Assembly: GCA_022827225.1 (NCBI GenBank)
Contig: JAJDTJ010000129.1
Location: forward strand, 62,001-126,000
From: Candidatus Poribacteria bacterium
GTDB taxonomy: Bacteria; Poribacteria; WGA-4E; WGA-3G
Reading direction: 5' to 3'
Length of the DNA stretch: 64,000 bases
The position numbers and the translations under genes are program-made. Shown in pieces: positions 52,412 to 60,927 of this stretch (the stretch's first letter is position 1; the number at the start of each line of letters is the position of its first letter). Below the pieces are notes generated by a model. The model worked only from the letters and a program-made list of their open reading frames with translations. It searched no databases and had not been told where the DNA came from.

Positions 52412-54010
52412 TTACGATGTTGCTGGTGCTTCGTTTACATCTCCGTCTCTGGATTCATACGCCTCAATTACGCCTGCGCCGATGCTGTCACCCCAGACGT
52501 TAACTGTGGTGCGGAACCGGTCGAGGAGCCAGTCGATAGAGAGAATAAGCGTTATACCTTCAACCGGAAGGTCTACGGCTCTGAGTACGATGACCATCGT
52601 GACGAGACCCGCTTCTGGAATTCCTGCTGCACCGATAGCTGCGAGCGTCGCCGTTAGCACGACCACTATCTGTTGCGCTGGGTCCATGGAAATCGCATAG
52701 ACTTGCGCGATGAACATAACAGCGACTGCTTCATAGAGTGCGGTGCCGTCCATGTTAATGGTTGCCCCTAACGGAAGCACAAAACTGGAGGTCCGACTGG
52801 AGATACCGTTCTGATTCTCGACACCGTCCATGGTTAGGGGTAGTGTTGCGCTGGAACTGGCTGTCGAAAATGCGTTGAGTAACGCCGTTGCCATACCTTT
52901 GAAGTAATTAAGCGGGTTTCTGCGTGCCAGCAACAGAAGCAATATCGGTAAAGCAATAGCGCCGTGTACACCGAGTCCTAAGACGACTGTGGCACTGTAT
53001 TTGCCGACGGCGATAAGTTCGGGCCAGAAGCCTGCAAAACCTTTTGCTTCGCCGATTCTGCCTGCGATTAAACCGAAGATACCGAGCGGTGCGACATACA
53101 TGATCCAGTGAACGAGTTTCATCACCGCCTCATTGAGACCCGAAATCACAGCGACGACCGGTTGACCTATTTCACCGAGCATAGATAAGGCAGCACCGAT
53201 GAGGAGTGAGAAAAAGATTAAGGGCAGAATGTCCGTGTGCACCATCGCTTTGAAGACGTTTGAGGGTATCATCCCCTCTTTACCCGTTTCTTCGTTGCCG
53301 AGGAAGACCTCTTTGATGGTACTGCCCATCGTCTTTTCCATTTTACCAGACACTGATGCTGCAATCGGCAGGTTGATGTTAATGCCAGTGCCTGTGTTTT
53401 GGGGTTCTATCGTCACAAGACGACCATCCACGAATAATAACCGTTCGCCAGCGTCTGTTGTAACGTAACGCGCGTCCTCAGCAAGCGGGTGCCAGGCGTC
53501 TACGGTGGCTGTTGTCCCCGAAATCGCTTCGACATCACCCTGGACGTTCTGATCTGTGAGCGTTATAACATATTTATTGTTATAGGTCCGATTAAATTCG
53601 CCGCTCATCTCAACAGTGAGCATCTCAGGTCCAGAGAGTGTGTAACTCAGATCAGGACGTTCTTCGCCTTGCGATAACCCTTTCCCTGGCGAGATGATGT
53701 TGACAAGAATCATCCCGATGATAACAGAGATAGCAGTTGTTGCCATGTAGTATAGGACGGTTCGACCGCCAATGGAACCGATATTGCGGATGTCGCCTAA
53801 ATTGGTTATCCCGACTATCATAGACAGGACAACGAGGGGAACGACTATCATCTTTAGGAGGTTTAAGAAGACCTCACCGAGTATCGTTGTGTGGACTGCG
53901 AAGTCTGGTGCGTAACCTCCGATGAGTGCACCAGCAACAATCGCAATGATAATCCCGTAAAGCAGTCCGAGACTAACTTTCGGTTTATTTCCATTTTCGT
54001 TTTCATTCAT
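52412..54010 (-). CDS. Dicarboxylate/amino acid:cation symporter (DAACS) with inserted ectodomain
   Basis: 532 residues, against about 420 in GltP/DctA. Imports glutamate, aspartate or C4-dicarboxylates with Na+ or H+. Transport core is intact: SSSATLPLTMDGV (HP1), LPLGATINMDGTALYE (TM7), GAAGIPEAGLVTM (HP2) and DWLLDRFRTTVNVWGDS (TM8). The extra about 120 residues (about 111-230) are hydrophilic and beta-rich, inserted after the third helix (VNIISPGKG) and before the fourth (DILPLIFFSLLIG), in the external loop. AGGAG precedes the ATG. Substrate unknown. Confidence 0.92.
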   Translation of the reverse strand: MNENENGNKPKVSLGLLYGIIIAIVAGALIGGYAPDFAVHTTILGEVFLNLLKMIVVPLVVLSMIVGITNLGDIRNIGSIGGRTVLYYMATTAISVIIGMILVNIISPGKGLSQGEERPDLSYTLSGPEMLTVEMSGEFNRTYNNKYVITLTDQNVQGDVEAISGTTATVDAWHPLAEDARYVTTDAGERLLFVDGRLVTIEPQNTGTGININLPIAASVSGKMEKTMGSTIKEVFLGNEETGKEGMIPSNVFKAMVHTDILPLIFFSLLIGAALSMLGEIGQPVVAVISGLNEAVMKLVHWIMYVAPLGIFGLIAGRIGEAKGFAGFWPELIAVGKYSATVVLGLGVHGAIALPILLLLLARRNPLNYFKGMATALLNAFSTASSSATLPLTMDGVENQNGISSRTSSFVLPLGATINMDGTALYEAVAVMFIAQVYAISMDPAQQIVVVLTATLAAIGAAGIPEAGLVTMVIVLRAVDLPVEGITLILSIDWLLDRFRTTVNVWGDSIGAGVIEAYESRDGDVNEAPATS

Positions 54011-54112
54011 AGGTTGACTCCTGTTTTAGTTGTTAGTTGTCAAGGAAAATCTGTTGCTGATCGAATAAATATGTCTCAATGGTAGCGCAGCGAGTGCATC
54101 TGTTGTAATTGG

Positions 54113-54904
54113 TTATTCGGAACTTTGTAGGCGTTGAAGTGCTGCGCGTAGTTGTTCGATTTCGGCTTCTGCCTCTCGCCGTGCGCGGGCTTCTTCCGAG
54201 ACACGGTTCTCTGCTTCCGAGGCGCGGTTCTCTGCTTCGCGTGCATAAGTCTCTGCTTCCGAGGCGCGGTTCTCTGCTTCACGTGCATAAGTCTCTGCTT
54301 CCGAGGCGCGTACATTCGTTTCGTCCACGTGCTCCCGAGATGGGCCCATCCACGCCTCTGTGACGGGGTCATACAACCGCAGCACGCCATCGCGTTCACC
54401 TAATTCCAAACCTAACGTCTCAGACGGAAGCCGTCCATCTACAAATGCTATCTCTTCATAAACACCCTCCACAAGTCGAAACCCTATGAAGGAGGGTTGA
54501 ATCTCATGATAGGGGTCATAGATATAGTACTCCTTCACGCGTAGAATCTGCTCATAAATCGTCTTCTTTTCGTTGAAATCTTTTGTATACGTGCTCGGAC
54601 TCGCCAACTCCAGCACAAAATCGAGATAGGGTTGCTGTTCCCACGTCTTATACGTCCGGAGCTCTTTTTTCGACACACCGCGCACCATAAACACATCGGG
54701 TGAAAGAACTTTACGGGGGTTGCCCTCTTCATAATAGAGGAACATGTTGCCGCAGACATGCACATCTGGGACATCCCGGAAAAGCCGGTCTATCGTCTCT
54801 ATCATATCCAAAAGCAATCTGACATGTCTTCCTGTTTCTGCCATCGGTTCTCCGTCTGATTCGGGATAGACGAGTGTCGGGGCAGCGCGTATTTTCTCTT
54901 GCAT
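54113..54904 (-). CDS. Uma2-family putative nuclease with repetitive coiled-coil tail
   Basis: 263 residues. Uma2 core at about 1-180: SPDVFMVRGVSKKELRTYKT, DFVLELASPSTYTKDF and YYIYDPYHE. The tail (about 190-263) repeats ASEAETYAREAENR with a 14-residue period, two full copies plus partial ones, then a helical end IEQLRAALQRLQS. AAAGGAGA precedes the ATG. It is a paralogue of the 59935-60621 gene; the two share leader sequence as well. The putative active-site Asp (SPDV) and Glu (LELASP) are kept. Confidence 0.88.
   Translation of the reverse strand: MQEKIRAAPTLVYPESDGEPMAETGRHVRLLLDMIETIDRLFRDVPDVHVCGNMFLYYEEGNPRKVLSPDVFMVRGVSKKELRTYKTWEQQPYLDFVLELASPSTYTKDFNEKKTIYEQILRVKEYYIYDPYHEIQPSFIGFRLVEGVYEEIAFVDGRLPSETLGLELGERDGVLRLYDPVTEAWMGPSREHVDETNVRASEAETYAREAENRASEAETYAREAENRASEAENRVSEEARARREAEAEIEQLRAALQRLQSSE
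54190..54315 (-). repeat. 42-bp tandem repeat inside the Uma2 tail
   Basis: The unit encodes ASEAETYAREAENR and is repeated about two and a half times almost without change (for example TCTGCTTCCGAGGCGCG recurs at 42-bp steps). Near-identity at DNA level points to recent expansion. Confidence 0.75.
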
Positions 54905-54930
54905 CGTGCTATCTCCTTTGAAAGAGTTGT

Positions 54931-55033
54931 CAGTTGTTGGTTATAAGTTATAAGTTAATATCTTGTGGTAGTGAAGGTATCTGTTCCTGCCACAGTCCAC
55001 CTCTTTAACTGAAAACTGACAGTCGGTTACTAA
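54931..55033. repeat. Heptamer-type element between Uma2 and the heme/LRR gene
   Basis: GTCAGTTGTTGGTTATAAGT then TATAAGTTAA, facing AACTGAAAACTGACAGT. The left part (about 54905-54958) is nearly identical to the DNA upstream of the second Uma2 gene (about 60622-60675). Confidence 0.6.
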
Positions 55034-55043
55034 TTCGTTCGTG

Positions 55044-58000
55044 TTATTTCCTTATCAACATTTTTCGGGTGGCGTTAAAGTTGCCTGCTGTGAGCGTATA
55101 GAAATACACGCCGCTCGCCACTTTTTCACCGAGTTGGTTTCTGCCGTCCCAATACGCTGCACGGTTGCGGGTTTGGTAGATGCCAGCAGGTTGATGCCCT
55201 AACGTCAACGTCCGTACCAGCGTACCATTCACAGCATGAATCGTCAAGGTAACTTCTGCGGGTTCAGCGAGTTGGTACGGTATCCATGTCTCTGGATTGA
55301 ACGGGTTCGGATAGTTATGAAGTAAAGCCGTTTCCTCTGGAATGAACAGTGTTAGGAGCCGTTCAAGGGTGGCGATGCCTTGTTGGAAAGCAATGGAGCC
55401 ATCATCTTCAATTTGTGCTTGTGTTATCCACGCTTGGACCATCGCAGGCGTTAGTTCTCCGCTATTTATTGCTGCGATAGCAGTAGGTGCTGCAGCATCG
55501 GTTGACTCGCCGAGATGTTGTGCGACAACGATGAGGTCTTGGATGTTGATAACGCCATCACGATTTACGTCGGTTCGCAGGTTAGCGGGAGCGTCGGACC
55601 CCAAATCTTTCGCTACAAGCACCAGATCTACAACACTTACACGTCCATCTTGATTCACATCCCAAGCGGGATAACCTCTCACAGTCACGGTAATGTTGGG
55701 CGGAATAGAAGGAATGACCTCGCCACTGATAGAACTGAACTCAAAATTTTCGAGTGTTACTTGTGTTTCTCCGCCTGTTTTTGCTTTGAATGTCACCGAC
55801 AGTAATGTGCCTGTTCCGCTAACACCACTTTCAGATATCCGCGCCGAAAACAGATCAGTAATTTTTCCTGTTGTCTTATCAATTGTGCCATCCTGGAAGA
55901 AGGTGTCGCCACTTTCCGCCTTCAGGAAATCGCCTTCGGTGACTTCAACCGCTTCAAGCACTTCAGGGTCAAACGAAATATCACATTGCCATCCTGCTAA
56001 ATCGGTAATGTTCTCCGCGTTGAAATTCAGTGTGAATGTATCACCAGCAAGAAGGTTTGTTTCGGTTGCGGTAAATGTAAAGCCGACACCTGGAGGTATC
56101 ACTGTATACTCCGTGCCTTCTTCAAAACCGAAATAGCTTTGAAACCTGTCAGAATAAGGGTAATTGTCAATAGCAACTAATAAAATATTAGGACCTCGTT
56201 TCAAAGTAGCAGGAAAAAAGTTTTTATAATCAGCTATGTCACTGCCATTGTAACTTAGATCTTCGTGGATCAATTCCCCATTTAGCCAAATTTTGTGATT
56301 TCCGTCAGTTCCTGCAAACATACTTGTGTTCTGTTCCCACCGTGAATTTAAGATTATAGAACCGTAGACAGTAGTATAGCGTACTGAAGGTTGGCCAAGA
56401 GCATTTAGCATATCTATGATATTATTTTTTTTTGTAGGAGAGATGTTGTGAGTTATCCATTTATAATCTCCGACTACCTCACCCTCCATTGTCCCTTTGG
56501 TAGCGATCTGATTTTCCGTTATAAATCCATCACTTGTTTCTGCCAATAAATCTGTATTATTGTCAAGCCGTTTTCTCGGAATCGACAGCCATAGCCAGGG
56601 CCCCTCAATTTTGGGACCCCCTACGAGAGCACCAGGGTTATACAACCAATCTATATGTGTATGTTCCGGTAATACTTCCAACGAAGATATGTCAGAAATA
56701 AGATTATTGCGAAGGATTAATATTTCCAAGTTGATTAATCCACTTAGTGGTGACACATCTGAGATCATATTCCGGTGAAGTCGAAGTTGTGTCAAATTTG
56801 TTAATCCCGCTAACGGAGATAAATTGGATACCAATCTATTATCATAAAGATTTAGGGATTTTAATTTACTTAATCCAGCAAGCGGTGATAAATCAGATAT
56901 TGAATCATGGTGAAAATCAAGATGTTCCAAGTTGATTAGTCGTGCAACGGGTGAAGCATCAGATATAGCTCTATTCCCGCCAACTGCCAGATGTGTCAAC
57001 CCTGTTAATCCAGCAAGTGGTGATATGTCTTTTATGCCGCATGCGTAAAAGGTCAGTTTTTTCAGGCTTGTTATTCCTACTAGGGGTGTCAGATCCAAGT
57101 TCCCAATTAAATTTCTATTTCCATCTGATGGAGTTCTACCAAAGTCTAACCATCTCAGATTCGCTAAATTTGTCAATGGTGATAAATCGGATATAGGAGT
57201 ATCCCATGCATGTAAACCAATAAAATTTACCAAGCCACCAAGCGGTGATAAATCCGTTATAGGATTCCCTGAAATCCACATATCTTCTAAATTTACAGCG
57301 TATTCAATGCCTGTCAAATCCTTAATGTCTCTATTACTTGCTCTCAGAGTTGTTAATGTTGTCATCTCTTCAAGCGTAATGGGAACAGTATCAGCATTCT
57401 CTTTTCCAAGTGCCTCTGCAATTGCCGCACGGAGACTTGTATCTGGAATAATAACATCAAAAAGTATATCTGTATTTTCAAAGAGTGTTTCTAAAGGTGA
57501 AAAATCAGTTATTGGATTACTGGTGAGTTTTAACCATTCCAACTGGGTTAAAGCTGCCAACGGTGATACATCTGATATATTGTTACCTTCAAGATTTAGA
57601 CGTGTTAAACCTGCTAATTCCGTTAGAGGTGATACGTCCGATATATTGCATTTGAAGAGATATAACTCTCTCAAATTTTTTGCCTCTGCCAGTGACGAGA
57701 GATCCGATATGGGTGCACCGCACATATCTATAATTGTTAGGTGAGTGAGTGGGGAGATGTCGGATATAGGGCTATTCCAAGAACTAAATTTATGCAGATT
57801 TTTTAATTCTGCCAGTGGTGATATATCTGATACCAATGTGTCACTTACCTCTACAAACTCCAATTTTATTGCACTTGCCAATGGTGATAGGTCAGATAGC
57901 GGGTTCCGTCGGATATTTAGGCTAAGAAGGTTGATTAATCCTGCGAGCGGCGATATATCGGAGATCTGATTGCCGTTAAGCTCCAACCTTTCCAAATCGG

Positions 58001-59924
58001 TTGCAAATTCAAACCCAAGGACTAGTCTTTGCATGTGTATTGCAAACTCAAGTCCAGTCAAATCGCTAATGCCCTTGTTCTCCGCGTCAAGATAAGTCAA
58101 CGTTTCCATATCCTCCACCGCAATCACATCACCAGGAGCTTTGCCGAGTGCTTCTGCAATTGCTGCGCGGAGGTTATCATCAGGAATGTATACACCAGCA
58201 CCAGGAATACGCTCTGGACGTTCCACAACCGGCGGCAGCACACTATCAGGGGTATTCAGCGCGAAAATCACATCGTCAAAGTTGGATGTCCATGCATCCC
58301 GTTTTACGGTGCCGTTGGCATCTGTGAGTGTTTGTAGCCCCAAGTTTTTTAAGCTCTGTTTCTCACGTATCTGTGTGAGAAATTCCGTTGTTTCTAATCC
58401 GACAGCGGCGGCAGCGTGTGATGCATCCAACGGTGCTTGAAACGCCTCATGAAACCGTTGGACCGGTTCATTTTCATGCTGCTTGAAGAATCGCTGTCTG
58501 GATGCGTCATCTGCAAACGGACCCCCAATTTTTTCCAATGCCTGCTGGTACCTTTGTGTGTCTTTTTGTAGGAGTTCATTGAGTACTGACTGTTCTGGAT
58601 AGAGACGTAGTGCCTGTTCTTTGTTATAGGGTGGGTTGTCATCCTGTTCAATTGCCGCGCGCACGGTGTCTTCAAACTTCTTCATGCCTTGGGTGTGGCA
58701 TCCGATACAAGAAAGACCGTTTCGCACCGTCGGATCGCTGGCGGCGGGGTTGGAAACGATGTTAATTGGTGCGTCGTTTAGCCGGTTACCGTTTGCATCA
58801 ACCAAAAGATATGCTTGTAACCCATTCGGTAGATTGAAGATAATTTCGCCACCATCGTGTGTGAAATCAAGTGGATGTGTAAAGATGTTCTGTGAACCTA
58901 CGCTCCCAGCAAAGTCGTAACTTTTCCAATACGCGCCATACCGAGACGTGTGGCGTTCGACAACGCGGTTGTTTGTTGAGACCCCTGAATCGTTGAAACC
59001 TGCCCGCCAAACATTTATCCCTGGTGCGTTCCTGATATTATTTGCGACATCTACCTCTAATTGTGTCTCTAATAAACGGTCTGTTTGTGGCAATCCTAAA
59101 ATGTCGTGGTAGAGCGGTGGCAACGAGGCGGTCGCGAGAAACCAATCGACATGGACAAACGGCACTGTACTGGCCGTTTCAGTCTGTAGTTGTGTCAGTT
59201 TTTCAAGGAGACCGGCTTGTGTTTCCGGATCAAATGCAATATCGTAGGGATATTTCTGCTCAATTTGTGCCCACACATCGGTTCCGATATTATTCCATTC
59301 GTAACGCCGCAGGTCAATATAGAAGATTGTTTGAGCCTCATCAATGGGTGTTGGGTTCGTGATCTCAAATTTCCACGAGAGACTATTTATCAGTTTAGAG
59401 AGCGCGATCCGATAGTCGCTGAGTGTTTCAGGACTTTCACCCGCGTTGTGGAGATGCGTCATTGTAAAATAGCGTGCGGAGGGACGGTCAAAGGGATCAA
59501 GTGATTCCAAATGGGTTCGCATGGTATCAAGCATCGCATCTGTCTTAATGAAATTGATGTCGTACTGGACATCCCAATCTGGCGCGCCCGCGGTAATCCA
59601 ACGGGCAATTGTTTCGATGGCTTCCTGTGAGAGTGATGGTAGGTTGAGCGGCATTTGTGGCCCATTTTCAGTCGGTCCAAGGAGTCGTTTATAGAACTCT
59701 GAGCTTTCTGGGTTTCCCGGAATGACGACCTGAGTATCAACAAGCGCGGTGCGGTTAAGCAAGAGTGCTTCCTTAAAGGAACCAGATGGGCCATGACAAT
59801 TCAAGCAGTTTTGCTGAAAGATAGCGGACACCTCTTGCGCGAGGTTTTCTTGTGCGTTTGCTGTCGCAAACCCGAATCCGATGCATATTAGGATTGTTAT
59901 AGAGAGGTATCTGCCGATTTTCAC
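55044..59924 (-). CDS. Secreted multidomain protein: heme-c, LRR, cohesin, dockerin, sorting domain
   Basis: 1626 residues from GTG 59924 (AGGAG 7 nt upstream). Signal peptide about 1-25. N-terminal cytochrome-c-like site CLNCH (C40/C43/H44) in planctomycete PSD-like style; second site CIGCH (C406/C409). LRRs of the internalin-like SDISPLAxLxxLxxLxLxxN kind span about 590-1130 in two blocks, each begun by IPDxxLRAAIAEALGK. A cohesin-like domain at about 1330-1455 (AGWQCDISFDPEVLEAVEV) is followed by dockerin repeats (WDVNQDGRVSVVDLVLVA; DVNRDGVINIQDLIVVA) and a FlgD-like sorting domain (NYPNPFNPETWIPYQL; ASGVYFYTLTAG). Uma2 lies 10 nt upstream, perhaps one operon. Confidence 0.85.
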   Translation of the reverse strand: MKIGRYLSITILICIGFGFATANAQENLAQEVSAIFQQNCLNCHGPSGSFKEALLLNRTALVDTQVVIPGNPESSEFYKRLLGPTENGPQMPLNLPSLSQEAIETIARWITAGAPDWDVQYDINFIKTDAMLDTMRTHLESLDPFDRPSARYFTMTHLHNAGESPETLSDYRIALSKLINSLSWKFEITNPTPIDEAQTIFYIDLRRYEWNNIGTDVWAQIEQKYPYDIAFDPETQAGLLEKLTQLQTETASTVPFVHVDWFLATASLPPLYHDILGLPQTDRLLETQLEVDVANNIRNAPGINVWRAGFNDSGVSTNNRVVERHTSRYGAYWKSYDFAGSVGSQNIFTHPLDFTHDGGEIIFNLPNGLQAYLLVDANGNRLNDAPINIVSNPAASDPTVRNGLSCIGCHTQGMKKFEDTVRAAIEQDDNPPYNKEQALRLYPEQSVLNELLQKDTQRYQQALEKIGGPFADDASRQRFFKQHENEPVQRFHEAFQAPLDASHAAAAVGLETTEFLTQIREKQSLKNLGLQTLTDANGTVKRDAWTSNFDDVIFALNTPDSVLPPVVERPERIPGAGVYIPDDNLRAAIAEALGKAPGDVIAVEDMETLTYLDAENKGISDLTGLEFAIHMQRLVLGFEFATDLERLELNGNQISDISPLAGLINLLSLNIRRNPLSDLSPLASAIKLEFVEVSDTLVSDISPLAELKNLHKFSSWNSPISDISPLTHLTIIDMCGAPISDLSSLAEAKNLRELYLFKCNISDVSPLTELAGLTRLNLEGNNISDVSPLAALTQLEWLKLTSNPITDFSPLETLFENTDILFDVIIPDTSLRAAIAEALGKENADTVPITLEEMTTLTTLRASNRDIKDLTGIEYAVNLEDMWISGNPITDLSPLGGLVNFIGLHAWDTPISDLSPLTNLANLRWLDFGRTPSDGNRNLIGNLDLTPLVGITSLKKLTFYACGIKDISPLAGLTGLTHLAVGGNRAISDASPVARLINLEHLDFHHDSISDLSPLAGLSKLKSLNLYDNRLVSNLSPLAGLTNLTQLRLHRNMISDVSPLSGLINLEILILRNNLISDISSLEVLPEHTHIDWLYNPGALVGGPKIEGPWLWLSIPRKRLDNNTDLLAETSDGFITENQIATKGTMEGEVVGDYKWITHNISPTKKNNIIDMLNALGQPSVRYTTVYGSIILNSRWEQNTSMFAGTDGNHKIWLNGELIHEDLSYNGSDIADYKNFFPATLKRGPNILLVAIDNYPYSDRFQSYFGFEEGTEYTVIPPGVGFTFTATETNLLAGDTFTLNFNAENITDLAGWQCDISFDPEVLEAVEVTEGDFLKAESGDTFFQDGTIDKTTGKITDLFSARISESGVSGTGTLLSVTFKAKTGGETQVTLENFEFSSISGEVIPSIPPNITVTVRGYPAWDVNQDGRVSVVDLVLVAKDLGSDAPANLRTDVNRDGVINIQDLIVVAQHLGESTDAAAPTAIAAINSGELTPAMVQAWITQAQIEDDGSIAFQQGIATLERLLTLFIPEETALLHNYPNPFNPETWIPYQLAEPAEVTLTIHAVNGTLVRTLTLGHQPAGIYQTRNRAAYWDGRNQLGEKVASGVYFYTLTAGNFNATRKMLIRK

Positions 59925-59934
59925 GATCAATCTC

Positions 59935-60621
59935 CTATTCGGTTGCCTCTAAACGTTGAAGTGCTGCGCGTAGTTTTTCGAGTTCGGCTTCGGCGTGTTG
60001 TGCACGAGATTCCGCTTCCTGTCGTGCTATGGATTCTTGTGCTACGCGTTCTTGAGAAGTAAGTAACCACACTGACTTAACAGGATCATATAAACGCAGC
60101 ACCTCCTCATGCTCACCCAACTCCAAGCCCAATGCTTCAAAGGAAAGCCGGTCATTCACAAACGGTATCTCCTCATACGCTTCACCGACGAGTCGGAACC
60201 CAACAAAATATGGCTCAGTCTCGTGATATGGGTCATAGATACAATAGTCTTTGACACGCAGAATCTTCGCGTAAATTTCCATCTTTTCGTTGAAGTCTTT
60301 TGTATACGTGCTCGGACTTGCAACTTCTAACACAAAATCCAGAAAGGGCTGCTGTTCCCATGTCTTATACGTGCGGAGTTCTTGTTTAGACACACCACGA
60401 ACCATGAACACATCCGGGGAGACGCTCTTCCGTGGGTTGCCCTCTTCATAATAGAGGAACATGTTTCCAGCGATATACACATCTGAAAACCCGCGGAAAT
60501 GGTTTCGTAGGACATCCATGCAATCTATCATCACTTGCTGATGTTTCGGTGTTTCTGCCATCGGTTCTCCGTCTGATTCGGGATAGACGAGTGTCGGGGC
60601 AGAGCCTATTCTTTTTGCCAT
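59935..60621 (-). CDS. Uma2-family putative nuclease, paralogue of 54113-54904
   Basis: 228 residues. Closely similar to the other Uma2 gene: SPDVFMVRGVSKQELRTYKT, DFVLEVASPSTYTKDFNEKM and CIYDPYHE. The tail is short and helical (AQHAEAELEKLRAALQRLEA) without the 14-residue repeat. CAAAGGAGA precedes the ATG. Its stop lies 10 nt ahead of the heme/LRR gene start, whose ribosome site is in that gap. Confidence 0.88.
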   Translation of the reverse strand: MAKRIGSAPTLVYPESDGEPMAETPKHQQVMIDCMDVLRNHFRGFSDVYIAGNMFLYYEEGNPRKSVSPDVFMVRGVSKQELRTYKTWEQQPFLDFVLEVASPSTYTKDFNEKMEIYAKILRVKDYCIYDPYHETEPYFVGFRLVGEAYEEIPFVNDRLSFEALGLELGEHEEVLRLYDPVKSVWLLTSQERVAQESIARQEAESRAQHAEAELEKLRAALQRLEATE

Positions 60622-60641
60622 CGTGCTATCTCCTTTGAAAG

Positions 60642-60922
60642 GGTTGTCAGTTGTTGGTTATAAGTTATAAGTTAAGAGGGTTCTGATGGTCTATTATCTC
60701 TTTGTAACCGCCATTACCCCTAAGCGTAACAGGACTTACGCAATTTTGATTATAGCTCGTTCTGTTAGATGAAATTTTTCGGAAAACACAACCGTCTGGC
60801 ATCACAGGAAACCAACGGTTTCATAAGCTGCAAAAGAGCAGTAGGCGTAAGTCCTACGTAACAAGCGTGACAAGAAGATGATGGTCGATCAAAAACCAGA
60901 CTTATAACTTATAACCGATAAC
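60642..60922. repeat. Heptamer-type arms flanking a MITE-like element
   Basis: GTCAGTTGTTGGTTATAAGT then TATAAGTTAAGAGG at 60642-60677 face CTTATAACTTATAACCGATA then ACC at 60900-60922. Between them lies the element at 60731-60855. Nothing coding is seen in this 306-bp gap. Confidence 0.6.
60731..60855. mobile_element. MITE-like element with perfect 11-bp terminal inverted repeats
   Basis: AGGACTTACGC (60731-60741) and GCGTAAGTCCT (60845-60855) are exact complements, 125 bp in total. The interior has ACCGT/ACGGT symmetry and no gene. The ends match those at 10713-10802 closely, and a half copy (TTGCGTAAGTCTT) is at about 13996-14008. From memory, ends with AGGACTTACGCA occur in cyanobacterial small elements. 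Confidence 0.5.
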
Positions 60923-60927
60923 CATTC

